Positions 45,825-55,979 are shown, counted from the first letter of the stretch. The stretch is 64,000 bases of DNA from Helcococcus bovis (GCF_046035435.1 NZ_JBFNFH010000002.1), one strand, 5' to 3'. The notes: generated by a model from the sequence alone, not told the origin. Numbers and translations are program-made.

Positions 45825-46610
45825 CTATAATACTACATCTCTATTCGTATCTTTAGAATAAAGGTACGAAAAGTCTTCTGTTCCTACTCCATAACATGCT
45901 TGTGGACAATATGCATCCATAAACACATAGTCTCCTTCTTTAATTGGCATCCATTCATTATCTAAATTATACATTCCTTTTCCAGATAAGAAAATCATTC
46001 CATGTTGTTGGTAATGAGTTTCAACATATCCATGAGAGTATCCTGGAGTAAATTTTAATATATGCATATTCATATCAAATCCTAAATCTCCAGCTGCTGG
46101 AAGCAAATCTTTAATCAATGTTCCTTCCATTCCTTCATACTCAACCCATTCAAGATTTTCAACATTGTTAACATATGTTTTTGCTTGATACCCATCTATT
46201 TTGTCATATCTTCTTTTATACACATACATTTTAGTATCACTATCTGTCTTATTTTCAAAAGTTAAAACTTTATCTTCTGGAGAAAATATGTAGCCTCCTT
46301 TAGTAAGCGTTTCTTCCACATCATCATTTTTTACTGTGATTTCTCCTTCCATAACATATAAGAAAGTCTCAATACCATTTCCACCTAATCCAGTGTTTTT
46401 ACCTCCTTTATGAGCAAAAACTAAATAATCAGCAAAAGTTGCTCCTAAAAAAGGGCTTCCTAAAATTGTAGTTGTACAATTTTCATAGCCTGGTATTACA
46501 TTCTTTACTAATCCATCTACATCTAAAACTGCATAGTTATTTTTTTTAATAACTGATCTGGATTGTAATATATGTTTTGGTAATCCTTCTTGGTTGTTTA
46601 TATAACTCAT
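45825..46610 (-). CDS. allE: (S)-ureidoglycine aminohydrolase
   Basis: A 261-residue bicupin enzyme releasing ammonia from (S)-ureidoglycine to give (S)-ureidoglycolate. The N-terminal cupin has GLGGNGIETFLYVMEGEITV. The C-terminal cupin carries the manganese site in HGYVETHYQQHGMIFLSGKG and ends with YFMDAYCPQACYG-like sequence. The N-terminus GLPKHILQSRSVIKKNNYAV resembles known AllE. The length is normal. It is first gene of the allE-allD-fdrA/allG-lctP-regulator run, with a promoter and inverted repeat upstream. Confidence 0.93.
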   Translation of the reverse strand: MSYINNQEGLPKHILQSRSVIKKNNYAVLDVDGLVKNVIPGYENCTTTILGSPFLGATFADYLVFAHKGGKNTGLGGNGIETFLYVMEGEITVKNDDVEETLTKGGYIFSPEDKVLTFENKTDSDTKMYVYKRRYDKIDGYQAKTYVNNVENLEWVEYEGMEGTLIKDLLPAAGDLGFDMNMHILKFTPGYSHGYVETHYQQHGMIFLSGKGMYNLDNEWMPIKEGDYVFMDAYCPQACYGVGTEDFSYLYSKDTNRDVVL

Positions 46611-46647
46611 ACATCCTCCTTATTTATATTGTTTTCAACCTTATTTT

Positions 46648-46690
46648 ATAATATGATTATATTATAAAAGCTTAGAATTTTCAAGTTCAA
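46648..46690 (-). promoter_or_regulatory. predicted allE promoter with inverted repeat over the -10
   Basis: On the minus strand TTGAAC (46685-46690), an 18-base spacer and TATAAT (46661-46666). A perfect 7-bp inverted repeat with a four-base centre, ATAATAT-gatt-ATATTAT (46648-46665), overlaps the -10 box and could be a repressor site. Confidence 0.5.
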
Positions 46691-46747
46691 TTTAAATTAT
46701 ATAAATTTATTGTTAAAATTTAAAATCGCTAATTCTATAGATATTTG

Positions 46748-46756
46748 TGTTATAAT
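46748..46756 (+). promoter_or_regulatory. extended -10 element of the alpha/beta hydrolase gene
   Basis: TGT TATAAT at 46748-46756, 49 bases before the start codon. No convincing -35 box is seen. Confidence 0.4.
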
Positions 46757-46804
46757 TAATTAATATAAATATATACCAAAATAAAAACTAAATTAGGAGT
46801 TTAA

Positions 46805-47662
46805 ATGAAAAAAATTGATATAAAAATTTCATCTAAAAAATTTATCAGTATTTACTATAATCCTGAAATTATTCCAAAAGCAAGTATTATATATTTTCAT
46901 GGTGGTGGTTTAATATATGGTAATAGAAATGATTTACCTAAATACCACCTTGAAAAGTTTATTCAGTCTGGATATATTATATTCGCCTTAGATTATCCTT
47001 TAGCACCTGCAAATAAAATAGATTATATACTACAGGATTGTTTATCATCTATTGATTATTATATAGATAATATTTCTTTAATTACTAAACAGATATATAA
47101 TGTTAAAATTTTCTTAAATTTTTTTCTATTTGGTAGATCAGCTGGCGGATATCTTGTAAATCTAATTTCATCAAGATTAAATGAACATCAATTATCTCAT
47201 CTTAATGGAATGATTTTATATTATTCCTATGGACTATTAGATAAATCATGGTATGAACAACCTAGCAATTTTTATAATAAACTTCCACAAGTAAATATAG
47301 ATATTGAAAAATTTACTAATGATTATACCTTTGTTGGCGATTTGAAAATTAGATATCCTCTTTATGTTTACGCCAGACAAAATGGTCTTTGGAAAAATTT
47401 AATTTATAGTGGTCGTGATAAATTTTTTTATAAAGACTATAGTTTACTATTAATAGAATCTCTTCCAAAACCCATATTTATAACACATTCAATATCTGAC
47501 CCTGATGTTCCTTTTAGCGAGTTTTTAGCTTTCACTAATAAATACAAGTCTACAAAATACATAGTCAATACTAATGACCATGATTTTGATAGAGATACAA
47601 AATCATCATTTACAAAAGAACTTATTAGCGAAACTATTAAATTTTTAAATGATAATATTTAA
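46805..47662 (+). CDS. alpha/beta hydrolase
   Basis: A 285-residue hydrolase of the alpha/beta fold, nearest to the hormone-sensitive-lipase-like (fold-3) esterases. The oxyanion motif is YFHGGGLIYG (HGGG), the nucleophile elbow is FGRSAGGYL (G-x-S-x-G), the acid is likely in SISDPDVPF, and the catalytic His in NDHDFD. It is cytoplasmic, with no signal peptide. It is the only plus-strand gene inside the allantoin cluster, between allE and the symporter gene, with its own promoter and terminator. The substrate is unknown. A link to ureide metabolism is possible but rests only on position. Confidence 0.8.
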   Translation: MKKIDIKISSKKFISIYYNPEIIPKASIIYFHGGGLIYGNRNDLPKYHLEKFIQSGYIIFALDYPLAPANKIDYILQDCLSSIDYYIDNISLITKQIYNVKIFLNFFLFGRSAGGYLVNLISSRLNEHQLSHLNGMILYYSYGLLDKSWYEQPSNFYNKLPQVNIDIEKFTNDYTFVGDLKIRYPLYVYARQNGLWKNLIYSGRDKFFYKDYSLLLIESLPKPIFITHSISDPDVPFSEFLAFTNKYKSTKYIVNTNDHDFDRDTKSSFTKELISETIKFLNDNI

Positions 47663-47690
47663 AATAATTATAGACATGATATCTATAAAT

Positions 47691-47720
47691 AAAAGCAGGA
47701 TAAACCTGCTTTTATTTTAT
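47691..47720. terminator. bidirectional intrinsic terminator
   Basis: AAAAGCAGG (47691-47699) pairs with CCTGCTTTT (47705-47713) across five bases, with ATTTTATT following. It separates the hydrolase gene and the convergent symporter gene. Confidence 0.85.
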
Positions 47721-47724
47721 TAAA

Positions 47725-48969
47725 TTAATAATGTACTTCTTTTATTCCATTATAAACATCTCTGTCTAATTCCCCTAATTTATTAGCTACAAGTATGCCT
47801 ATTAATACATCAACGTCAACATTCATTAATGTTCTAAACATCCCAGCAAACCAATCTATCCCAATTAAAATTGATAAACTTGATAAAGGTAATCCAAGAG
47901 CAGTTGCTAAAAATGTATATACTATTAAAGAGCCTCCTGGTACTGAAATAGTCCCTAAACACATTAATGTAGATAAAAGTATAGCCATTCCCATTTGATA
48001 AATTGACAAATTAATACCAGTAGCTTGTGCCATGAAGAAAATTGCTGCTACATAGCATTGTACCGCTCCCGTACTATTCATAGACATTGTTATTGGACCT
48101 GTAAAGTCTGTTACTCTCCTACTAACACCAAATTTTTCATAAGTATCTTTCATTTTAGTTGGAAGTGTTACAGCACCTGAAGTAGTCGTTAAAGCCATGA
48201 TAGACATATTTAAAAATTTCTTAGGCATTAAAAATGGATTTACTTTTGTAATGAAACTTACAAAAGGTATTAATACTAAAAATTGAATAATACAGCCAAT
48301 TAAAAGAAGCCCTAAGAACTTAAGCATTGGAAGTATTACCGAAAAACCAATGGTCCCTGACACATCAGCCAATAAAGCAAAAATACCTAAAGGTGCAACT
48401 TTCATTACAAGTTTTATTATAGTAGTTACTGTACCGTTTATACCTTTTATCCATTTTACTACTAAATCATTATTTGATTCTTTTGTATATATCCCCATAG
48501 CTAGACCAAAAATTACAGAGAATACTATCAATGGAACCATTTCTCCATTCGCCATAGAACTAATAATATTTTTAGGGACAAAATTTACTAAAGTATCTTG
48601 TATAGAAGTTTTAGCTATTTGTACTTTTCCAATTTCAGATGAATTTACTAAATCAATTCCTACCCCTGGTCTGATAATAATGGATAATAATAATCCTAAT
48701 AATGCCGAAAAAATTGTAAATAGTAAAATCCATTTCATTGTATGAAATCCCATTTTCCCTACATCTTTACTACCCCCTCCACCAATAGCATCAATTATAC
48801 TAGACATTACTAATAGAACTATTGACATCTGTATCAATCTTAAAAATATATCTCCAATAAATTTAATATTTGCAGCCCAATCTCCAACTAAGACACCAAA
48901 TAAAATCCCACCAAAAGTAGCTAATAATATTTGCGTTGTAGTGGAAAGCGTAAACTTTTTACTTTTCAT
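47725..48969 (-). CDS. dicarboxylate/amino acid:cation symporter (DAACS family)
   Basis: A 414-residue transporter with eight membrane helices and two re-entrant loops, of the GltP/DctA family, which imports acidic amino acids or C4-dicarboxylates with protons or sodium. Family elements are TTSGAVTLPT (the serine-rich HP1 tip), MSMNSTGAVQCYVAAIF in helix 7 and GTISVPGGSLIVYTFLATALG in HP2. It lacks the usual NMDGTA of helix 7, having NSTGAV instead, so the substrate may differ. It follows the broken permease gene by 76 bases and is last of the upstream allantoin run. A role in moving a pathway acid is possible. Confidence 0.85.
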   Translation of the reverse strand: MKSKKFTLSTTTQILLATFGGILFGVLVGDWAANIKFIGDIFLRLIQMSIVLLVMSSIIDAIGGGGSKDVGKMGFHTMKWILLFTIFSALLGLLLSIIIRPGVGIDLVNSSEIGKVQIAKTSIQDTLVNFVPKNIISSMANGEMVPLIVFSVIFGLAMGIYTKESNNDLVVKWIKGINGTVTTIIKLVMKVAPLGIFALLADVSGTIGFSVILPMLKFLGLLLIGCIIQFLVLIPFVSFITKVNPFLMPKKFLNMSIMALTTTSGAVTLPTKMKDTYEKFGVSRRVTDFTGPITMSMNSTGAVQCYVAAIFFMAQATGINLSIYQMGMAILLSTLMCLGTISVPGGSLIVYTFLATALGLPLSSLSILIGIDWFAGMFRTLMNVDVDVLIGILVANKLGELDRDVYNGIKEVHY

Positions 48970-49045
48970 AAAAACTCCTTTTATACTTTAACAAGTTAAT
49001 TAATGGTTTTACAAAATTAATATGCCTTTCTAAACAAATTCAAAA

Positions 49046-50413
49046 CTAATTTTCAAACACTGTTCCTTTTCTGAATCTTTCAGATGAAGGTAATACTTTC
49101 ATTAATACATAATATGCTATTCCTGTTGGAATTAAGCTTACATACCAAGATAAATCCATGATTAATAATGAAGCTGCTGAACCTATTAATATAGCTAAAA
49201 CACCAGCCCAGTTAACACCTTTAAATGGTCCATTTTCTTTATTGTAAAAATCGTTTAGATTTAACTTCTCTCTTCTCAAAATGAAATAATCAACAAACAT
49301 AACTGAAAATATAGGTCCTAAGAAAGCTGAGTAGAATCTTGTAAATAATCCTAATAATTCAGCAGACTCTGGAGTAACTAATTTCCAAGGCATTACTACT
49401 ACAGATAATATACCAACTATTATAGTTGCTGGAACCCATTTTATATTAAATGCTTCCATTAAAATATATGATGGTGGAACTATATTATTTAATACATTAG
49501 TTGTTACTTGAGCAAATGCAATAAACAATAATGTTACTACAGTTAAAAACTTATTATTCATAGTAGTAGAGAAAACAGCAATTGGATCCGAATTACCAGT
49601 AGCTGAAGTTACTAAAAGACCAATCAATCCCATAAATAATGTAACAGGTAAAATCGCTAAAGTATAAATACTTGCTGCTTTTACAGGACCTGTTTTATGA
49701 ACTAAGTTTCTAGAATAATCCGACGCATTTATTATCATAGTAGAATATATACCTAAAAATGATGTTGTAGCTGCCCAAAATGGCATACCCCAAGTTCCTT
49801 TAATATCCGCAAAGCTTTTATCCAGCTCAACAGCAAAATTTGTTCTAACAACATAAAGCATGTATATCAATATACCAATAATAAATACAGCAGATATATT
49901 TTCTAACCACTTAATCCCTTCAAAACCTTTTATAGCTAAAGCCACTTGTAACATTATAAATAGAGCAAATACTACAGGTAAATTACCAAATCCAAATAAA
50001 ACTTTTAAAGAATGATTTATAGCCTCTGCTCCAACCCAACTTTGGAATCCAAACCATATAATAGCAGGAATACCTCTCAATGCTCCAGGAATTTTTATTC
50101 CAGAAGTACCAAATGTAGATTTCAATTACACAGTAAAAGGAATTCCATATTTATGTCCTGCTTTTCCAACCAAAGCTAATGCCACTGCAATAACAACACA
50201 ACCAATCGTCATAGCAATTATTACTTGAGTAACTGTTAATATACCTATCAAACTTGCCCCCATAGAGAAAGTCCCTATGGATACAAATCCTCCTAAAAAA
50301 ATTGCAAAATAAGAAATATTATCCATAACTCTTTCTTCAGTAGGTAATAAATCTTTATCTACTTTCTGCCTGATATTCGGATCAATATCTCTATTTTCAA
50401 CAATACTTTTCAT
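49046..50413 (-). pseudogene. NCS1-family allantoin permease interrupted by one nonsense codon
   Basis: A nucleobase:cation symporter-1 gene whose frame is intact except for TAA at 50126-50128, after 95 codons. The 359 residues that follow are in the same frame and continue the protein. Alignment with the intact neighbour (51880-53268) puts the stop opposite a Gln: PYAIQ-LKSAFG there, PFTV-stop-LKSTFG here, so CAA to TAA explains it. The rest shows GIPAIIWFGFQSWVGA, NASDYSR and NVLNNIVPPSYI, typical of PucI/AllW-like permeases. A TTG and RBS-like bases for restart are not convincing, so it is probably inactive unless the stop is a sequencing error or is read through. It follows allB by 12 bases. 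Confidence 0.82.
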
Positions 50414-50425
50414 TTAAACCTCTTC

Positions 50426-51799
50426 TTATTTGATTTTCTTAATAAGTTCACCATATCCAGCTTCACCTACTACCTTTCCATCTTCCGCAACAACTTTACC
50501 TCTTAAAATTGTAGTAACAGTTTTGCCTTTTCCTTTAAGTCCGACATAACCAGACATTTTATTTACATATAGTAGTTCTTCGCTTGTTATTTCCCATTCT
50601 TTTTCAAGATCAACTATAATCAAATCAGCATCAAAACCTTCTTTAATGTCCCCTTTTCTTCCGTAAATACCGAAAGTTTTGGCAGGTTTAACACACATTG
50701 CTTCAACAATAATTGATGGAGATACACCTCTTTTATTAATTCCTTCAGATATAACAGCTTGTACACCACTTTGTACACCACTCATACCACCCCAAACATC
50801 AAATACATTATTTATTTTTTGTCCTAGAATTTCTTTGTATTTTTCATCATATGAACATGGTGAATGGTCAGTTGCAATTCCTGAAAAAGTACCCATTTTT
50901 ACATGTTCCCACATACCTTCAACAGCTTTTTGATCTCTTAGAGGAGGAGCACATTTAAATAGTTCTCCATTTTTTATAACATCTTCTCTAGTAAATGTTA
51001 AATAGTGAGCACATGTTTCTGCAGTTATATCATAACCTTCGTCTTGTGCATCTTTTACAATTTGTGCTACATCCGGATGAGATACGTGACATATATGAAC
51101 TTTAGCATTAAGTTCTTTAGCAATATCAACTACAGCTCTTGTAGCAATTAATTCAGCAGAAAGTGGTCTAGAATCTAAGAATCCTTCCCAATCTAGCCTT
51201 CCTCTCTCTTGCATAACTCTTTCTCTTTCTTTGATAACACTAAAATCTTCAGCATGAAAACCAGCTCTTGCATCTAATTCTTTTAGTATTTCTAATCCTT
51301 CATACATTTTTCCATAACTTAAAGGAGTATAATCAGGAGAAACAGGCCCTAAAAAAGATTTAAAAGCAACTACACCTTTTTCATCCAATCCCTTTAAGTC
51401 ATCGAAATTTTCAGGAACAAATCCACCCCAAAAACAATAATCAGAATATGCTTCTTTGCTTACTTTCTCTTCCTTGATATCAAATAATTTATCATTAGTT
51501 AATGCTGGTTCGTTTTGTAAAGGCATATCTATAATAGTTGTATATCCCCCCAAAACAGCTGCAGCTGTTGCATGTTCAAAATCTTCTCTCCACTCATATC
51601 CTGGATCATTAAAGTGAACATGAGTATCAATTGCTCCCGGCATTACTAAATTACCTTTTGCATCAACAACTGCTTTAGATGGTAAATCTTCATCCCCTTT
51701 TACAACTTTTGATATTTTCCCATTGCTTATAGCAATTGTACCTTCAAATATTTCATCAGATTTTACTATTTTTCCATTTTTTACCATTAAATCGTACAT
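50426..51799 (-). CDS. allB: allantoinase
   Basis: A 457-residue amidohydrolase opening the allantoin ring to allantoate. Metal ligands of the binuclear site are visible: HVH at residues 60-62, the carbamylated Lys in AFKSFLGP, His in GFHAEDF, His in KVHICHVSH and Asp in IATDHSP. NDPGYEWREDFEHAT and GGYTTIIDMPLQNEPA match allantoinase rather than dihydropyrimidinase. The length is normal. It is followed at 12 bases by the broken permease gene and preceded by the intact permease. It is one of two allantoinase genes, and the more canonical. Confidence 0.92.
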   Translation of the reverse strand: MYDLMVKNGKIVKSDEIFEGTIAISNGKISKVVKGDEDLPSKAVVDAKGNLVMPGAIDTHVHFNDPGYEWREDFEHATAAAVLGGYTTIIDMPLQNEPALTNDKLFDIKEEKVSKEAYSDYCFWGGFVPENFDDLKGLDEKGVVAFKSFLGPVSPDYTPLSYGKMYEGLEILKELDARAGFHAEDFSVIKERERVMQERGRLDWEGFLDSRPLSAELIATRAVVDIAKELNAKVHICHVSHPDVAQIVKDAQDEGYDITAETCAHYLTFTREDVIKNGELFKCAPPLRDQKAVEGMWEHVKMGTFSGIATDHSPCSYDEKYKEILGQKINNVFDVWGGMSGVQSGVQAVISEGINKRGVSPSIIVEAMCVKPAKTFGIYGRKGDIKEGFDADLIIVDLEKEWEITSEELLYVNKMSGYVGLKGKGKTVTTILRGKVVAEDGKVVGEAGYGELIKKIK

Positions 51800-51879
51800 A
51801 TTAAAATCCTTTATCTTATTTTTTTACATAATTAATTTGGTATTATTCCCATATTAAATTTATAAACATATTAGTTTTA

Positions 51880-53268
51880 TCACTCTAATGCTGTTCCTTT
51901 TCTAAATCTTTTCGTAATTTTTGAATATTTCGTACCAAGGTAGTAAACTAAAGCTGTTGGAATTGTTGCTGTAAAGAAAGATATGTCAACATTTAATAAC
52001 CCTATGATTGCACCAACAACAAGTGCAATTATCGCTACCCAGTTAGTCCCTTTTCTTATACTATCATTTTTGTATAGTTCAGCAAGATATTCTTTTGATA
52101 CATTTCCTTTATGCAAAATGTAGTAATCAGTTACTAATATAGCAAATATAGGTCCAAAGAATGATGTATATACCTTTACGAAAATTGCTAATCCAGCAGA
52201 TGAGCTATCATTTGTTAATACCCATGGGAAAGTAAAAATAGCAAGTATACCAACTATGAGAACCGCTGGTTTATATTTTAATTTAAATGCGTCCATAAAA
52301 GCATAGGTTGGTGGTAATACATTACTAGTTAAATTATTTGACATCTGAGCAAATAAAATAAAAGTCAATGTTATCACAAGCATAATATCATTGTTTACCA
52401 TAGTAGAAAATGCATTAATTGGATTAGCAATACCTGTTGCAGTTGAAGCCATAGCTCCTATTAATCCCAATAGAATTGTTGCAGGCAAAGTTGATATTAT
52501 ATATGAAAGTCCTCTTTTAGCAAATCCATATCCTACTTTTAATTGCCTTGAATAGTCTCCAGCATTAAGCATTACAGTTGTAGAATTCCCAAAGAAAGCC
52601 ATAATTGCACCAAAGAATGGAAGTCCCCATGTACCTTTAATATTGACTAAATTGCTTTGAATAACATCTCCATATCTTGTAATACTAACATATAGCATAT
52701 AAAGCATTACGAGTGCCATTACAACACCGCTTATGTTTTTAATCCAACTAATTCCACTGAATCCTCTTAATGACAAGATAATTTGAATTAACTGGAATGC
52801 CAAAAAGAATAACCAAACATTATCATAATTAAAAAGTGTAATAGATATTTGATTTATAACACTTCCTCCCAACCATGATTGATAACCATACCAAACAATT
52901 GCCGGAAGCCCTCTAATCATAACTGGAATTATACTTCCTTTTGTTCCAAATGCACTTTTTAATTGGATTGCATAAGGAGACCCCGTTTGGTATGAAAATT
53001 TATCATTTAATAATATACAAAATATTAATATACTTGTTCCAATTGTTACGGCTAAGAAAATTTGTAAAAAATTCAAGCCATTACTTAATTGAGCAGAACC
53101 AATTGCAAGAGTTCCAATTGAAATACAGCCTCCCAGCCAAAGCATTAAGTATGATACCCACCCCATCGGCCTATCTTCTGGTTTTATGGGTTCTAAATTT
53201 TCTTCATCTTTCCTAATCGGACCAGTATCTTCATAAATATCTTTATCTCTTAAATTTTTACCCGTCAC
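51880..53268 (-). CDS. NCS1-family allantoin permease
   Basis: A 462-residue transporter with 12 predicted helices, of the nucleobase:cation symporter-1 family (PucI/AllW-like). It has RPMGWVSYLMLWLGGCISIG at the first helix, GLPAIVWYGYQSWLGG, MLNAGDYSRQL and NNLTSNVLPPTYAF. Allantoin is the likely substrate because it lies between two allantoinase genes. It starts two bases after the upstream allantoinase stop, so the pair is coupled. It is the only intact one of two such permeases and presumably carries allantoin uptake. Confidence 0.88.
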   Translation of the reverse strand: MTGKNLRDKDIYEDTGPIRKDEENLEPIKPEDRPMGWVSYLMLWLGGCISIGTLAIGSAQLSNGLNFLQIFLAVTIGTSILIFCILLNDKFSYQTGSPYAIQLKSAFGTKGSIIPVMIRGLPAIVWYGYQSWLGGSVINQISITLFNYDNVWLFFLAFQLIQIILSLRGFSGISWIKNISGVVMALVMLYMLYVSITRYGDVIQSNLVNIKGTWGLPFFGAIMAFFGNSTTVMLNAGDYSRQLKVGYGFAKRGLSYIISTLPATILLGLIGAMASTATGIANPINAFSTMVNNDIMLVITLTFILFAQMSNNLTSNVLPPTYAFMDAFKLKYKPAVLIVGILAIFTFPWVLTNDSSSAGLAIFVKVYTSFFGPIFAILVTDYYILHKGNVSKEYLAELYKNDSIRKGTNWVAIIALVVGAIIGLLNVDISFFTATIPTALVYYLGTKYSKITKRFRKGTALE

Positions 53269-53270
53269 TT

Positions 53271-54692
53271 TTAAACTCCTTGTTTATTCCTTTGGTTGCT
53301 TATAAATTGACCGTATCCTTTTGCCTCTTCAAGATACTTTCCATCTTTAGCAACCAATTTTCCTCTTATTATAGTGTGCGTAGGGAATCCCTTACCTGTA
53401 ACACCATTGAAACATGTAACATGCCCTTTTGTGAATAGTTTTTCTTGTTCAATTTTCCATTCTTTTTCAGGATCTACTATTACAATATCTCCATCAAATC
53501 CTATTTGGAATTCTCCCTTTCTTCCATATAATCCAAAAATTTTAGCAGGATTTACACCACATACTTTAGAAATCATTGTTGGTGATAATCCTTTTTTATT
53601 TACAAACATATCAAACACCATTGGGAAGAAATATTGAATAGCATTTAATCCACCCCATGCTTGCCAAATATCTAATTTCGAATCATCTTTTTCTTCATCC
53701 ATAGCTGGAGAATGATCACTACCAATGCAAGATAATGTTCCATCAATTACATAGTCCCAAAGCTTTTCTTTTGCTTCATTTGTTCTTAATGGTGGTGTAC
53801 ATTTTGCAGGAGCCCCCAATTCATACACTAAATCTTCTGTAAATCCAAGGTAATGAGGACATGTTTCTGCTGTAACATTCACTCCTTCTTGTTGAGCTTT
53901 TTTAACAAGTTCCGCTACCATTGGGTGCGAAATATGAACTATATGAACTCTTCCACCCGTAGCCTTGGATAGTGCCAAGACATTTTGTACTGCTACATAC
54001 TCTGCCCAAACATCATGAACTTCAAGAAAATCAGAAATTTTTTCTTCTCTATTTCTATTAGGAGCTTTCTTTTTAGCTTCCTTTGTTCTTTCTAAAATCA
54101 ATGTATAATCTTCACAATGAAAGCCTGATACAGCATCATATGGTTTTAATATTTCCAATGATTTTCTAATATTTCCCAAGTTTACAGCAGGAAATAAATC
54201 TCCATTAGGACATAAAAATCCCTTAAATGAATTAACACCTTTTTTTTGCAAATCTACTAAATCATTAACATTTGACTTAATTGATTCAGGAGAATCATCA
54301 TAATCTCCAACCAAACCACCCCATAAACCATAATCTATATATGAATGTTTTGAAATTGCAGCTTGCTTAATATCAAAAATTTTAGCATTTATAAGTGCTG
54401 GATCATTATTCAGAGGCATATCTATAAGAGTTGTAATACCCCCTGATACAGCAGCTCTGGATCCGGTTTCAAAGTCTTCACGATGTTCAAATCCAACTTC
54501 ATTCATATGAGCATGGCAGTCAATAATTCCTGGATAAACTAAATTTCCATTTGCATCAATAACTTTATCGGCTTCTACATTGCTTCCTTTTTCTAAAAAA
54601 GCTGCATATTTACCATCTTTTATAGCTATATCTGCTTCATATATTTTTTCAGTCCCTACTAATTTCCCATTTTTAATAACTAAATCATACAT
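53271..54692 (-). CDS. second allantoinase, divergent paralog
   Basis: A 473-residue amidohydrolase related to allB throughout. Metal ligands are HAH in DCHAHMNEVG, Lys in SFKGFLCP, His in GFHCEDY, His in VHIVHISH and Asp in GSDHSP. Residues near the active site differ from the other copy (MNEVGFEHRED instead of FNDPGYEWRED), closer to the Escherichia coli pattern FISEPG. It may prefer another enantiomer or a related cyclic ureide. It is coupled to the intact permease downstream and follows allC by 57 bases. Confidence 0.85.
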   Translation of the reverse strand: MYDLVIKNGKLVGTEKIYEADIAIKDGKYAAFLEKGSNVEADKVIDANGNLVYPGIIDCHAHMNEVGFEHREDFETGSRAAVSGGITTLIDMPLNNDPALINAKIFDIKQAAISKHSYIDYGLWGGLVGDYDDSPESIKSNVNDLVDLQKKGVNSFKGFLCPNGDLFPAVNLGNIRKSLEILKPYDAVSGFHCEDYTLILERTKEAKKKAPNRNREEKISDFLEVHDVWAEYVAVQNVLALSKATGGRVHIVHISHPMVAELVKKAQQEGVNVTAETCPHYLGFTEDLVYELGAPAKCTPPLRTNEAKEKLWDYVIDGTLSCIGSDHSPAMDEEKDDSKLDIWQAWGGLNAIQYFFPMVFDMFVNKKGLSPTMISKVCGVNPAKIFGLYGRKGEFQIGFDGDIVIVDPEKEWKIEQEKLFTKGHVTCFNGVTGKGFPTHTIIRGKLVAKDGKYLEEAKGYGQFISNQRNKQGV

Positions 54693-54749
54693 ATTTCCTC
54701 CTTATTTTTATATAATATATTTGATTAATAAAAACAATTTTGTAATATT

Positions 54750-55979
54750 TTATAACGCTAAAGTTAAATCATACAAAACATCTGTTGCTTTTCCAAAGTA
54801 TGAATAAGGTGTATATTCATCAGGAGAATGACTACGTCCATTTTCACTAGGAACAAATATCATAACCGTATCTTTTATATTATGAGCAATAGGTAGAGAG
54901 TCATGTCCTGCTCCACTTGGCAATTTAACATATGAATGTCCATGTTTCTTTGCACTTTCTTCCATGATATCAATCATCTTATCACTCAATTTTGCAGGAA
55001 GAATTTCCAAGGTTTCAATCATAGTATAATCAGCATCATATAGTTTTGTCACTTCATCTAAATCATTTTTTACTCTCTTAACAACTTCGTTAACATTTTC
55101 AATTTCAAGAGATCTTACATCTATACTAAATTTTACTGAATTTGCTACTACGTTTACTCCTCCAGGCAGAGTTTCAATAAACCCAACAGTTGCAACTGTA
55201 CTTTTGCCTATTTCTCTAGCATAATCAGGAATTTTTGATATAACTTTTGTTGCCATTTCAACAGAATCTTTTCTCATATCCATAGGAGTAGTTCCTGCAT
55301 GATCTGCTCTTCCGTTTACAGTAACCATAAATCTCTTTAACCCAACAATTCCCGTTACCAATCCTAAATCAAGTTTATTAGTATTCAAAACAGGTCCTTG
55401 TTCTATGTGCAATTCAATAAAATTTCCTATTCTTCCTTTAGGCCAAGCTGCTTGAGGAATACGTTCTGGTTCTAATCCGTAATCTTTCATTGCTTGATAT
55501 ATAGAAATACCATCTTTATCTGCAACTTTCTTTGTTTCTTCTACAGATAGCTCTCCCAAGATTCCTTTTGAGCCAAAATATCCAGTACCAAATCTCATAC
55601 CTTCTTCATCCATAAATGCGATAACTACAAAGTCTCTTTCAAGTTGAACTTTATTGTCTCTTAACAATCTCGCAATTTCAATTGCAGTAACTACTCCAGC
55701 TATACCATCGTAATTTCCACCGTTTTGAACAGAGTCATAATGAGAACCCATTACAATAGCTGGAAGACTACTATCTTTCCCTCTTCTTGTTCCGTAAACA
55801 TTTCCTACTGTATCTTCCCTTACTTCTAATTCAGCATCTCTCAAAAGTTCTTTCAAATATTCAGCAGCTTCTCGAGTTTCCTTTGTAAAAGGAAGTCTAG
55901 TTGCTCCATTACCATGAGTAGCTGTAAACTTTTTAAGTTCCTCTAGATCCTTTTCTATTCTTTTAGTGCTTATTTTCAT
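54750..55979 (-). CDS. allC: allantoate amidohydrolase
   Basis: A 409-residue M20-family metalloenzyme converting allantoate to ureidoglycine, ammonia and carbon dioxide. The binuclear metal site residues are visible: His80 in MGSHYDS, Asp91 in NYDGIAG, Glu125-Glu126 in FMDEEGMRF, His191 in ELHIEQGP and a C-terminal His in SGAGHDSLP. N-carbamoyl-amino-acid hydrolases share the fold, but the cluster context supports AllC. A promoter and a perfect 9-bp inverted repeat lie upstream, so allC probably begins a transcript. Confidence 0.9.
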   Translation of the reverse strand: MKISTKRIEKDLEELKKFTATHGNGATRLPFTKETREAAEYLKELLRDAELEVREDTVGNVYGTRRGKDSSLPAIVMGSHYDSVQNGGNYDGIAGVVTAIEIARLLRDNKVQLERDFVVIAFMDEEGMRFGTGYFGSKGILGELSVEETKKVADKDGISIYQAMKDYGLEPERIPQAAWPKGRIGNFIELHIEQGPVLNTNKLDLGLVTGIVGLKRFMVTVNGRADHAGTTPMDMRKDSVEMATKVISKIPDYAREIGKSTVATVGFIETLPGGVNVVANSVKFSIDVRSLEIENVNEVVKRVKNDLDEVTKLYDADYTMIETLEILPAKLSDKMIDIMEESAKKHGHSYVKLPSGAGHDSLPIAHNIKDTVMIFVPSENGRSHSPDEYTPYSYFGKATDVLYDLTLAL

